This document shows positions 1 to 10,640 of a stretch of DNA of 64,000 nt, in pieces; positions within the stretch are counted from its first letter, which is position 1, and each line of letters begins with the position of its first letter. The stretch is taken from assembly GCF_011745365.1 (NCBI RefSeq), contig NW_024468916.1, positions 2,773,630-2,837,629 on the forward strand. The letters run 5' to 3'. The notes beneath the pieces are model-generated. The model was given only the letters and a program-made list of their open reading frames with translations, had not been told where the DNA came from and made no database searches. Origin of the DNA: Cryphonectria parasitica EP155. Taxonomy: Eukaryota > Ascomycota > Sordariomycetes > Diaporthales > Cryphonectriaceae. The position numbers were made by a program, and so were the translations under genes.

Positions 1-113
1 CATGCACCGTCCACACTAAAAAGGGTTCGTCATTTCCTTTAGAGTTGCAAGATATGCACATAGTAAAATGCCAAGATAACAAGAAACTCTCCACCGAGCT
101 CTTTCCCTGCGAC

Positions 114-140
114 TTTTTTTTTTTTTTTTTTTTTTTTTTT
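114..140. repeat. poly-T tract upstream of the RRM gene
   Basis: An uninterrupted run of 27 T lies 50 bases before the likely start codon at 191. Pyrimidine-rich tracts of this kind are common in fungal promoters and 5' leaders, but nothing else here shows a regulatory role. Confidence 0.8.
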
Positions 141-190
141 GGAAACAAACCGCACTTTTCAAGCCAGTGCAGACCATAAGCGACCAGATC

Positions 191-1177
191 ATGTCTGGTC
201 CGCAGTCCGACAATTGGCGCGCGAGCTCCGACTGGCGCTCGAGCTCGAGACCTGTGTGGCGCCAGGATCGAGATCCTCATCAACAAAATCAGCGCCCACG
301 TCAGCCTAACAATGCTGAGCAGCAGTCGCAGCGGCGGCAGCAGGCCGACGGAGATGGAAATGCCGCTGAGTCGATCAGAGAAGGGCGCCGCATCTACCTC
401 GGCAACCTCCTGTATCGCGTTCAACCACAGGCAGTCCAGGAGATGTTAGAGGCCAGCGGCTTCGAGGGCTTGTTCGAGGCCATCCACATTTCCATGGATG
501 CCGTCTCTGGCCGCAACCCAGGCTACTGCTTCATCGACTTCAAGACCCGCGAGGACGCCAACTTGGCTCTGGAGTCGTTGAACGGTGTCACGATCCTGGA
601 TCGCCCTGTCAAGGTCGGTCCTTGCCAGCCAAAGACGCGCGCGAGGGCCCATGAATACCAGCCTACATTCCAGAGGTGGGGCGACTGGGTCGGATCCGAA
701 AGACGGAGCTCGCCCGGAGACACCTCAGCCGCTTCACAGGGGGGGAAGAAGAGAGAGCAAGGCCCGTATGCAGCGTTGGACCACCTCAAGGAGGTGGAAC
801 GGGCAGATACGCCACCCAGAGTATACGTTGGAGGCATTGGAAAGATGGTCAACCAGGAGGAGAATGACAAGGAAATCAGAGGGTACTTTGAGGGGTTTCA
901 AATGTTGGTCATCTTGCCCCAGGATGCTGTGGCTCAGGCTCCTCCACAAACATCACTACTGACAGCCTTTGTGTATCCAAACAGCGTCGCCATCAGTAAG
1001 CGCATCACGCCGCACCCGGATACGAGATTGCTACCAGGCAACCATCATTACTGCTTCGTCGACTTTGAGACCGTGGAGGAGGCTAAAGCTGCTATTCAAG
1101 CTCTCAACGGGAGACCAGTTGTTGGTGGGAAGCTTCGGCTGGGAATGGCAAAGGTTCTTCCTGAAGCGCTGCGGTGA
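191..1177 (+). CDS. RNA-binding protein with two RRM domains
   Basis: Predicted exons are 191-903 and 985-1177 (301 aa). The first RRM (about residues 67-145) has RNP2 RIYLGNL and RNP1 PGYCFIDF. The second (from about residue 210) has RNP2 RVYVGGI and RNP1 HHYCFVDF, so both should bind single-stranded RNA. The N-terminal 65 residues are Gln/Arg/Ser-rich and probably disordered. The frame stays open through 904-984, but that stretch looks like an intron: it has a GTTGGT donor, a CTGAC branch at 958-962 and a CAG acceptor, and it is 81 nt, so it keeps the frame. Removing it joins the RRM2 helix to strand 2 (...GFQ-IVAISKRI...), as in fungal relatives. I chose the ATG at 191; the frame is open a little further upstream only without an ATG. 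The exact cellular target is unknown. Confidence 0.85.
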   Translation: MSGPQSDNWRASSDWRSSSRPVWRQDRDPHQQNQRPRQPNNAEQQSQRRQQADGDGNAAESIREGRRIYLGNLLYRVQPQAVQEMLEASGFEGLFEAIHISMDAVSGRNPGYCFIDFKTREDANLALESLNGVTILDRPVKVGPCQPKTRARAHEYQPTFQRWGDWVGSERRSSPGDTSAASQGGKKREQGPYAALDHLKEVERADTPPRVYVGGIGKMVNQEENDKEIRGYFEGFQMLVILPQDAVAQAPPQTSLLTAFVYPNSVAISKRITPHPDTRLLPGNHHYCFVDFETVEEAKAAIQALNGRPVVGGKLRLGMAKVLPEALR

Positions 1178-1267
1178 GAAAAGAAAGAAGGAAAAGCAGC
1201 GTCACCCCGGCAGGTTTCAGCCCCCCGCCTCAACTCATTGCTAATGGCAGCCTTCTGCTGTCCCTAG

Positions 1268-3136
1268 CTAGCCTTTATGCGCTGCTGCTGCTGAGCCTGA
1301 GCCTGAGCCTTCTGTCTTGAGCGTAGATTTCTCCAGCACACCGTTCTCTACATCCGCCACACGCTGACCGCGATGTGCCGTCTCTAATAAATCCAGCCGT
1401 TCGGCCTTGAGCCTCGCAAATGTCGTCTCTGCGTCCCAGACCCACGGTGTCGGCGCCGCAAACAACAGATCCATCTCTTCGAGCGTCCTCTGGTTGCTCT
1501 CTGGGTACAGCGCCCACACCATGGGCATCGCCACCATGTTGCAAGCTCCAAAGATGTACAGCGTCTTCTCTCCAATAGCGTTAAACATGACGGGGCAGAG
1601 CAGGGTGAGCCAGCCATTCCCGATGGACCAGCCCACAACGCCCCAGGCATTCCCCTTGGCCCGGACCTGCAGGGGGAAGATCTCGGCCGGATACAGCCAA
1701 GGTACCGTGACCCAGGTCGCCCCAAAGACGGACGTGAAGATGAAGACAAACGATGCTGCGGCAGCCCCATATGCAGAAGCTTTGGCTGTGTCGCCCGCGG
1801 CGCTCGCATTCTCGCCCAGGCGGGAGAATCCCCCAGCCAGGAACATGGCCACCCCCTGCCCCGCTGCCCCCCAGTACAGCGTCCATCGTCTGCCAATGCG
1901 ATCTAAGGTGAAGACGCAGATGAGCGTGGCGAACATGTAGAAGACGTTGTTGAGGCCACTGATCCAACTACTCTTGGTCGCATCGTATCCCGCGATGGAA
2001 AAGATGGTGGGCGCGTCTATAGCTTCCGTGTCAGTCACGCGTCTATTATCTTGACAGAGCGACACCAGTAGAGAGGCTCATGAGCTTCTCCACCAGTGCA
2101 GGCCATTGCAGAGGGTAACTTACAGATAGTGACACCGGCAATGCCAACCCATTCTTGGACAATTTGAAGCCAGATCACGAGCTGCACCCGTCTGCCGATA
2201 TGGAGCTCTCCTGACCCGATGCCGAAGAGCATGTGCAGGTATGAATTCTGGGAGGACTCATGGGACTCCAGTGCATTGATGTTGCGGATATCATGGTACT
2301 CTGCTTCGGCCTGCGCAAGGCCCACGGCATCACTGCCGCGCAGACGGCGGAGGATGAATCGTGCCTCTTCGTCGCGACCCACTTTTACCAGCCATCGGGG
2401 AGACTCTGGGAAGAACCAGACGGAAGCGAATAAGAAAAGGAGCGGGATGATCTGGAAGGCAATGGGGAAACGCCACACGATCGAGGAGTTTCCGTTGTCA
2501 ATAAAGGACAGGCCGAACTCGAGCCAGTAGGCGACCACGACGCCAAAGATGTTGAGCGTAAACTCGATGGCGACGAACTGTCCACGCGAGGTGTGCTCTG
2601 CCGTCTCGGTTGCCCACACCGGCACAATGGAGTTGAGTATGCCTGTGCCGATCCCGTTGACGGCCCTTGCTGGCGTAGTCATCAGTACGTATAATCAAGG
2701 AGCTGGCCACGAAGGGATGTACGTCGAAGTTGTGCTCACCGCATATCATCCACTTGTGGTTCTGGGAAGAGCACTGCAGGCTGGCTCCCACGACAGCCCA
2801 CAGAGCGCCTAGCGCAATGGTCCGCACCCTGCCGACTTTATCACCGACCCAGCCGCCAAGGAGACATCCAAACAGCGTCCCTAGGTAGTATACGGAAACG
2901 ATGCCACCCTTGAGCAGCGCGTCCGTTGTCACAACAGTGCCTGTGTCCTCGTCGACATATCCAAAGCCCATCAACTGCACGTAGTCCTTGGCCGTGTTGA
3001 CGCCACCCATCATGCCCTGGTCGTAGCCGAAGAAGAAGATGCTCAGCGCCGCAATACTGTTGATCGCGATGAGGAGAGCGCGCTTCTCGAGATGGTTGGC
3101 CACGTTGAAGCCACAGAGGCGCTGTAGTTCTCCCAT
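1268..3136 (-). CDS. MFS sugar porter (hexose-transporter family)
   Basis: A membrane transporter of the major facilitator superfamily, sugar porter branch, probably a proton-coupled sugar carrier of the plasma membrane. Predicted exons, in coding order, are 3136-2740, 2669-2124 and 2016-1268 (563 aa). Both introns (70 and 107 nt) have good donors (GTGAGC, GTAAGT) and CTGAY branch sites. Family marks are FFGYDQG in TM1, GDKVGR and DRIGRR after TM2 and TM8, PESPRWL after TM6 and PAEIFPLQVRAKG near TM10-11. The usual PETKG after TM12 is replaced by PESNQ, followed by RTLEEMD. The ATG at 3136 gives a short cytoplasmic N-terminus; an upstream exon cannot be excluded. The substrate cannot be read from sequence. 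Confidence 0.88.
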
Positions 3137-4021
3137 CTTGATCAACCTTTCATTCAATCTGCGTTGCCCCTCGATATACAAAATCTCTGCCGCAGGGGTA
3201 AGCTACATTTATCAGAGTTCTCGACTATCTCAATTTAGGAGATACCGGAAGGACAACAAGGGAACATTGAGAGTACCTTTTCGTTTGTCTTATACCACGA
3301 GTCACTATAGGCATTTCTCGCCTCGTGACATTTAATCATCTATCAGAGTCACGTTCGGCCCTCCAGCGGATTTGCAGACAAACAAAGAAGTCCAAGGACG
3401 ACCGCGATCTGCGTCACTCCATCATACAGCCGGTGCTCGTCGGCACTGCATCGGCTGCAGGATCAGGTCGTACTCATGCCAGTCCTACAGGCCCTAAGAG
3501 AGGAGTGTATCAGGCCCCTCATGGTACCACAGTGGCTGAGAAGTGCCCCAATCAGAAATAAGAAACACTTCGCCGAGGCAAAGAAAGGCCGAACTGTGTT
3601 ACATAGTGTACATTGGATCTGCTGTGGAACGTACCGACATGCACCCATCATGAGGAAAACAGATCCGCATTCGTGGAGAGTGAGGGGGGAAAGAAGTTCC
3701 ACTGCGGAGATCTCTGGGTTCATCAACACCCCATGGGGAAACGAACTGAAAGACGTATTGATTGTAGCCTGCAATTCCTTCTCAGCCCCTCACTGCTGGT
3801 ATACACTGCGATCATAGGCGAATTCTTCGTATAATTGGCATAGAATTTAGTGGACGCGGGCCGGTCCACTTTTCGCGCCGTTGCCTTCTCACAAAATATG
3901 GATCCTTCAACAAAATTCCAACCTCACATGGCTGCAGCGGGTTTTACGTAGTAGAAGATGCGAAAACACGATTACAAGAGATTGTTCGGGTGCTTAACAA
4001 GCCTCTCCAATTGTCGTTAAC
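3137..4021. other. intergenic, nothing supported
   Basis: About 0.9 kb between the divergent sugar porter and the unknown gene at 4022. Short open frames occur on both strands without splice support or recognisable motifs. It should hold both promoters, but I see no clear TATA element. Confidence 0.6.
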
Positions 4022-5235
4022 ATGCGTCATGAAAGCCCTATCAGAGACAACCCTCCTTACTGGCCTGGAGGTGTTCCGCAGCAGGTTCAGTGTCATCCGA
4101 GCCCCGTTTCTGATGACCAGTTGCAATCTGAAATTCAAGGCTGGCTTCAGTTTCTGGAGGTAAGCACATTTGAAAAAGAGCTGCTAGCTAGGTCATCACG
4201 CCTGTCGGACTTAATCGCTGACCCATCGCCTCAGGAGAGTGCCGTTACGAGACCAGCTGGCCATCCCCCTGACGACCAGTTCGAATTACAGCAACGCCGT
4301 GATCTGATGCTCAGATGGATCGCCATGACCCAACAAGAACGTGATGCCTACTATGTCAAGTCTCAACCTCGCAAAAGATGGAAGCCGCCCCCTGCGTGCT
4401 TCAAAGCACCGGCTTGGGAGGACGACACGCTTGTCACGGAGCTGACTGTCAACTGTTTGGCACCGCAGCCCATGAGCGCACGGAATCGTGCCATGTGGAC
4501 CAAGATCCGCATCTTATTGTATCACTTCGACGGCGAGGACGGCCCCGTGATCGACGATGGCAAGGCGGCCGTGTGCATCCCCAACCCAGCCCTCGGCCCA
4601 GGGTCGTCTTTGACCACGATGCAGGCGTTTCTGATGTGGAGATACGTCGAAAATGCCAATTTCAAACGTATGGCCATGACCAGCACTGGCACCGTGGTCT
4701 TCCCTTCATACGGAGGCCGCGGGCCGCTGCTCCTGGCTGACCAGCAGGCTTTGGACACAGGTCTCCTGCTGCTGTGTGAGTGTGCCAACAATGGCCTGAT
4801 GGAGGCACATGCACGTGTTCGGCCTGATGAGATGTACGAGCTGTGGAATCTCATCGACCCGTACGTCCTGAACAAGTCGATTGCGGAGCTGGTGACGATG
4901 CGTGGTGGTTCGGAATCTGATGGAGCGTGAGTACCAAACTTTCTAGAGTCATCACTCATAGGATTCACGGAACTAGGACTTTTACTCCCAGATTGCTGAC
5001 TTTTCTTAGATTGAACATGGAACAACCAATCCTTGATATCTTGGAGAAATGCATGTCAGAGCTCAGGGGTGGCATTGACGAGTGGATGGACGATATCGAG
5101 AGGTATGCGCCAGGATATTTGGACATGGAGGCAGCAGGAAATGGCCAGGCACCTGACTACGACTGTACCAAGTTGAGAGGCTCGGACGAGCTGGCTGAAA
5201 TACCAAGGGAGGAGTTCGATAACTCCAAGGCATGA
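4022..5235 (+). CDS. hypothetical protein, two exons
   Basis: I do not recognise this protein. Predicted exons are 4022-4926 and 5010-5235 (376 aa). The intron is convincing (GTGAGT donor, GCTGAC branch at 4995-5000, TTCTTAG acceptor), and the frame continues cleanly across it. The product is soluble-looking, with no signal peptide or membrane segment. It has a proline-rich N-terminus (NPPYWPGG), a Trp- and Leu-rich middle (residues about 130-280) and an acidic C-terminal segment. Its neighbours, a sugar porter and a broken P450, give no help. The long first exon with ordinary codon use supports a real gene, possibly a lineage-restricted one. No function is proposed. Confidence 0.65.
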
Positions 5236-5498
5236 ATTTTCAAGAGTATGTAACGTCAACATGAACCGCACGGTATAGCAGCGAGCTGACGATATTAACT
5301 CCTGCATCCAGCACTCATACCCCGCGGGTAAGGACGAGGCGTGACTACTTCTTCCTTGATATATTATCAGAGCTGCAAACACATTCTGGGAAGCGATGTG
5401 GAGGCAATGACGACTGGGTGCCGGGTGCAATGTTTACGCCACAATGCTTGCATTAGGAAGACACTATGCAGGAGATATCTCCTGTTGACACTTGAACG
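5236..5498. other. intergenic, nothing supported
   Basis: Short spacer between the hypothetical gene and the P450 relic. No motif or coding signal was found. Confidence 0.55.
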
Positions 5499-5549
5499 TT
5501 GCGTTTCAACAACATCATTGGCAGCGACAGGTTGTCAATTCACCCTTTA

Positions 5550-6104
5550 ATGTTCCAATTCCACATCCAAATATTCATTTTTGGGTTGACATTATACCCC
5601 TTTCCATCAGTCCAGTACACGGCCATTCCTTCTTTCCCCCTGACAGTCCTCTGCATATTGACCTCCATAACGGGTACTCTACGCGGTACAAACACGGTCA
5701 CTTTTCAATGAGAATCTAGCAAGAACTTATTCACCCGCGGAATAGAAAGCACCCAGGACTCCTTCTTGACAGGAGGAGTTGGCAAGCTTGGCAAAGGCCC
5801 ACGGAAAGCTGATGGCTGGCTCGCTTCTTCGTGGGCCCCGTGTCTGGAGAGCGGGATGGTGGTCTCAGATGGCAAAGAGTGGAAACGACGTCGCAAGTTG
5901 GCCAGAGATATTCTGAACAGGAAGCTCACTGGACAACCAAAAACTTTTGAGCCTTTTGTCTCAAACTTGCTCGACAAGTTGCCCGGAGACGGCACTGTTC
6001 TGGATCTACAAGACGATCTGATCAATTTCACCAAAGACGCCATGCTCGATTCTCTCTTGGGATTCGACGTGGAAATGGCAAGGAAGGAGTGCAACTCGAG
6101 TTAG
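5550..6104 (+). pseudogene. cytochrome P450 relic (CYP52-like fragment)
   Basis: A broken piece of a cytochrome P450. The clear part is 5712-6104, open but without an ATG start. It holds LGKGPRKADGW, SGMVVSDGKEWKRRR (the helix-C WxxxR signature that contacts a haem propionate) and the following helix-D to E region (LLDKLPGDGTVLDLQDD). The pattern is that of fungal alkane/fatty-acid hydroxylases of the CYP52 type. A stop at 5709-5711 ends the frame upstream. A stretch in that same region may carry more of the N-terminal part (FGLTLYPF, TGTLRGTN) in another frame, with lower certainty. The frame stops at 6102-6104, and no I-helix, ExxR or haem-cysteine motif follows, so the C-terminal two thirds is absent. 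This is a decayed gene, not a functional enzyme. Confidence 0.72.
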
Positions 6105-6246
6105 CAAGCTGCCGATTACTGCTCTGAAGTCATTCATTGGCGTTCTCGGCGGTCTTTCTTACCCAGACCAAATTCTTGATTCCAAATTGTAAATTTCTGA
6201 CATTGTTTTCAACTCGTCTCCCACCTGGCGTCGCAGCCACCATCAG

Positions 6247-6900
6247 TCAAGCTGCCGCGCGCTGGTTCACGAATTCGACAATTTTCTTGTTCAATCCATT
6301 ATCCATTGGCATATGGTGCCCCTCCTGCGAGCGAATGACCACCGGGTCCTTAAAGCACTTGACAATGATCTCGCCCTGATTATGCCACTCATCCTTCTCC
6401 GCGATCAGGTGCAGGCTCGGGATCGTGATGCTCTCCGCGGCCGGCACACCAGGCTCGCCGGGCTGCCTCTTGCCTCGGAACGGCGACGTGCAGCAAATCA
6501 GGACGAAGAACTTGAGCGCATCGTCGGGCTCGTTCTCCTGCAGCCACTTGACCAGGTGCATGCCGACTTTGGCCCCCTGTGAGAAGGCGATGATGCCGAC
6601 AAAGGGGCCCTGCTTGTGGTAGATGTCGACCAGCTTGGGCAGGTCGGCCCACTCCTCGTGCTCGACCTCGTGGTTGTTATTCCACTCCTCGTTGCCCTTG
6701 CCGTCCCAAATCCACTGTGCGAAATCGGAGCCCTCGAAGAAGGGGAGCATGCCCGGGCCGGCGCCACAGTCGATGATGCCCTTGGGAGTGACGAGGTCGT
6801 ATTTCCTGTCGATGAGAATGTTGAGCTTGCGGGACTGGAACTGATGGATGTCCGGGTTGGTGCCGCCTCCGTGGAGGCAGAGGATCTTGGGTTTGCCCAT
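6247..6900 (-). CDS. FSH1-family serine hydrolase
   Basis: A single-exon 217-aa alpha/beta hydrolase of the fungal FSH1 (family of serine hydrolases) type. The start at 6900 gives MGKPKILCLHGGG, the usual first strand and oxyanion loop of the family. The nucleophile elbow is AFSQGA with Ser107, the acid is likely the Asp of AEKDEW, and the base is in EGHHMP. Length and motif order match FSH1 proteins and the LovG-like thioesterases related to them. The reading frame is open further upstream (to about 7020), but that part is low-complexity and not family-like. It is probably a cytosolic esterase or thioesterase; the substrate is unknown. There is no nearby polyketide synthase to suggest a LovG role. 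Confidence 0.88.
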   Translation of the reverse strand: MGKPKILCLHGGGTNPDIHQFQSRKLNILIDRKYDLVTPKGIIDCGAGPGMLPFFEGSDFAQWIWDGKGNEEWNNNHEVEHEEWADLPKLVDIYHKQGPFVGIIAFSQGAKVGMHLVKWLQENEPDDALKFFVLICCTSPFRGKRQPGEPGVPAAESITIPSLHLIAEKDEWHNQGEIIVKCFKDPVVIRSQEGHHMPMDNGLNKKIVEFVNQRAAA

Positions 6901-8544
6901 GGTTTGTCTTGAAGTGGTGTCAAAATGAAGTCTGTGGTTGGGTTGGTTTTGGTGCTTTGAGGGAGGTTGTTGCTGGGAATGTTCGGGAGATTCGGTGAAT
7001 TCGAAAGCTATAGGTCTCAAAGAAAATGAATATTTTACATTTGGGGGTGGGGTGAGGGGTCAAGAGACAAAATCGTCACAGTTTTGGTATGGGAAAATGC
7101 CAAAGAGCAATCAATAGCTGATAATGACCTTATGTGCCTGTGGTGGTATTTGACGGTATGGACAAAGCACCCTTTTCTGTTGCTTGTGGCGGATGCATCT
7201 CGGAGACCGAAATGAGTCCAGCATTGGCTGCGGCCGCAGCCTTCGAGGCGCATCTTTGATTTACATCCCCGATGCAACCTGCGATTACGCTTCACTAAGC
7301 ACCGTCCTAATCTGGAACAGATGTTTAACGTTGGGAAATACTGCAGTAGAATACACTATGATTAGAATCAAGTCAACGCGCGTGGCAGGTCGGGTCAAAC
7401 GCGTGGAACACTCCATAGCCGGGCAATATTATTCCTTGATGAAGACGCATTCATGTCTGGTCGCAGCTCAACATCTCACACAGAGGGCCCTAGCCTTGGA
7501 GGGAAAAGAAGATAGAGGCATATAGATATTTCATTGAGCAACATAGATTTCCTGTTCTCAAGAAAATGCTGTCGCTTGACTCATGGCGTCGCTGGAAATT
7601 CATCCGCCATTGCATAAAGGCTCATCTTCCTATCCATGCCCTAACAGCTTGATCTCATAAAAAGCCCTCAGCCGAACCTAGGATCGAGTGGCTTTGGTGA
7701 TAGAATAGGATTTTTGACCGCTAAGAGTCTTTGAATGATCTAAAATTTTCAGCTAAACGGTTACGTGAAATGTTGTACAGATGTACTATAGCTGCTCGTG
7801 AAGCTCTCTTCTCTATATGTGATGTACGTCCTTGACCTGCTCCCAAATCCAATGAGTCGTGAACTCATCATAGGTATAGAAGGATTTCAAATTTGGAATC
7901 TAGTTCTCCTAGCTTAGGTACTATTTATTACGCCATTCAGCCATTGCTCAACCAGAAACGACAAGGTTGTTCACCGGTACCAGTTTTGTAGTCATGGTTG
8001 TTGGTGTCGATTTCCGTATTCATAAGAGATTGTTTGATTGGATGGTGTTTTTGAGCCCTCAGTTGTGCAATTGTAGGGTTATCGTGACTCTCAGAGGAGT
8101 GAGCGTTTGCAGACCTCGTCACTGTAGTAATGATGACCGCTAAAGAGCTCTGCAAGCAGTTTCATCCTCCTAGTCTTAAGCTTAAAGAACGATTTAAAGG
8201 CTAAAATACTACGCTATACTGCACTAAACACCACGTACCAAAGAACTCCCAGGGGCGTCTCGGCAGAGAGAACGGGCGCTAAGTGACATCATGACTCCGT
8301 GCTCCAATATCCTCTATCCTAGCCTCTTAGCAAACCATGTGAAAAGATGATGCATGACGATTCGTCTTTAATAATTGTAGAGGGGACCCGCCTCACTGAC
8401 CTTCATGGCGTCACTGGAAGTCATCGGATGTCTTTGCAAGCCATGTTAGGGCCGACAATATATTCAGCATTTCCTTGAAGATTAATCTCAGATTGAAGCC
8501 AGCTGAAACACATCCATCGACGCATTCTGCAAACACAGCCCAGC
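6901..8544. other. intergenic, about 1.6 kb
   Basis: No gene, RNA or repeat could be supported. Open frames are short, without splice signals or recognisable motifs. The left side serves the FSH hydrolase promoter and the right side the SNG1-like gene. Confidence 0.55.
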
Positions 8545-10232
8545 ATGGCGGCTGTAAACGGGGGGACGAATAATGATGTTTCGGGCGAAACAAACGAGGG
8601 CTTGGGGCACGAGCGCGGTTTCGATCACCTCAAGCACCAGCGGCCTCATCACTCGGTTGGTTTTTGGCACCCCCATATGAGTAAAGTACGGAGGCACGTA
8701 ATTTTGTTGTGGATTAGAACTGGTCAGTTGGACAATGCTGCACTGCTTTTTGTCACTGCTCCAATTCCAATTGCGAATACTGACGTCGATGCGCAGTCGT
8801 GGTCCTTCTGGTCGCTATCATGGCAGTCTTGTCACTATACTGGGGCGTTCTGTTCAGGGTCGACGCAAATCTGCGATCCATCTTGATCAATGTGGTGGAT
8901 TTCGACGGTCAAGTTGCACCGTACAATAATGTGCAGCCAATTGTCGGCCCTGCTGTCACAAGCCTGACTCAGCAGTTGTACGATTCGTCTGAGCCGTCTC
9001 TTGGATATACGACGGTACCTTCAACACAATACAATAACGATCCACTCCAGGTCCGTGAAGCAGTATACAGATGGGACGCATGGGCCGCTATCGTCGTGAA
9101 CCCTAACGCCACAGCCCTCTTGCAAGAAGCGGTCGCGACGGGCAACACCTCATACGATCCCACAGGAGCCGTCCAAATCATAATACAAACAGCACGGGAC
9201 TCTACCACAATGCAGAGTGATATCCTGCCCTACCTCGTCCAATTCATAGAAGAGTTCTCTGCCATGTTTGGACCCATGTGGGGGCAAATTATCATGTCAA
9301 ACAACAGCCTCACGCGGGAGAACTTAGCGAGCGCCTCTGCGGCTGTGAACCCGGGCGTTGCTCCGCTTCTCTACGATCTGCGACCCTTTCAGCCGCCTGT
9401 TGCGACACCTACCGTTAGCATCGGCCTGATTTATCTCATCATCATGGCTTTTTTCTCTTTCTCCTTCTTTTTGCCTATACACATGGTAAGTTTTGGAAAG
9501 GTCACTCATTGGCGACAGTTTACTGCGTGACTGACAAACTTCATTAATTATTAGAAATACATTCAACCGCAAGGTCATCCACCACTACACTTTTGGCAGC
9601 TCATCATATGGCGCTGGCTCGCCACCGTTGCATCATACTGCTTCATCAGCCTCGGCTACTCTCTCATCTCTCTCGCCTTCCAGATTCCCTTCACGGAACC
9701 ACCCGCAAGTCACGTCTACTCTCCTCCCCCGTCAGGCGCAACGGCATATGGCCACGCCACATTCCTCGTATACTGGCTAGTCAACTACCTTGGGATGATC
9801 GCACTCGGCCTAGCATGCGAGAACGTCGCAATGATCGTTGGTCAACCCTGGGTCGCCTTGTGGCTCATTTTCTGGGTCATCTCAAACGTCTCGACATCCT
9901 TCTACAGCCTCGATCTCGCTCCAGGCTTCTACGGATGGGGCTATGCTTGGCCGCTCCACAATATTGTCGAAGCGAGTCGGCAGATGCTTTTCGATCTGCA
10001 TTCCAGGATTGGCCTGAACGTGGGCATCCTATGTGTATGGGCGGCTATCAACACAGCGCTGTTTCCTATTTGCTGTTACTTCATGCGCTGGAAGGGTGAG
10101 CGGGAGAAAAGGCAGGCTGAAAAGGACAAAGACCGCTATGTGGTGGAGACTGAAGATGGGGAGAAAGAACTTCGAAAGGAAACGGGAGAAAAGCCACCGA
10201 TTCGAAAACGAGGCTTCCTTAGAGGTGTCTAG
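8545..10232 (+). CDS. SNG1/DUF3533-family membrane protein
   Basis: Predicted exons are 8545-8722, 8797-9485 and 9555-10232 (514 aa). Introns of 74 and 69 nt have GTCAGT and GTAAGT donors and CTGAC branches. The order of parts matches the DUF3533 family typified by yeast Sng1 (nitrosoguanidine resistance, plasma-membrane lipid asymmetry): an N-terminal GFWHPHMSKVRR motif, a first membrane helix ending LSLYWGVLFRV, a long extracellular region with Asn glycosylation sites (NPNAT, GNTSY), then a cluster of membrane helices from about residue 290 on and a basic cytoplasmic tail. Likely role: a membrane protein influencing drug or lipid tolerance. The family's biochemical activity is not established. 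Confidence 0.85.
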
Positions 10233-10640
10233 GTCGGTGGGAATGCGCATTTACAGGACTTCGATACTGCTTTGACGAGGCGTTGGCTTCATGATTATAA
10301 GACACGTTTTACCTTTCAAGAGCCAGATTTAGAGATAGATGAGTGCAGAGTTGACGGCGCAAGGCGAACCAAATTCGCAGTGAACACTTTTTGGGCATCA
10401 TGTTCAGACAAGAAATCACGTTGTTAGATAGAAAGGGTGGTGGCGCACTAGAGCATCCAACTAAAGCCAGCCAGATTTTGGCTCAATCCTTAAAGCAGAT
10501 ACTTACGGAGTATGCAGATACAAACCCGAGAAAGGTAATATCTGAACAACACAGTTCCTAAGTGGAACAGAAGTTTTCAAGGACACGTCGCACATGCAAA
10601 AAGATGAAATTTTCTTGACTTCAGATGAGTAGTTCGAAAC
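10233..10640. other. convergent 3' spacer
   Basis: Lies between the ends of the SNG1-like gene and the second sugar porter. Expected to hold both 3' UTRs. Nothing else is seen. Confidence 0.55.
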
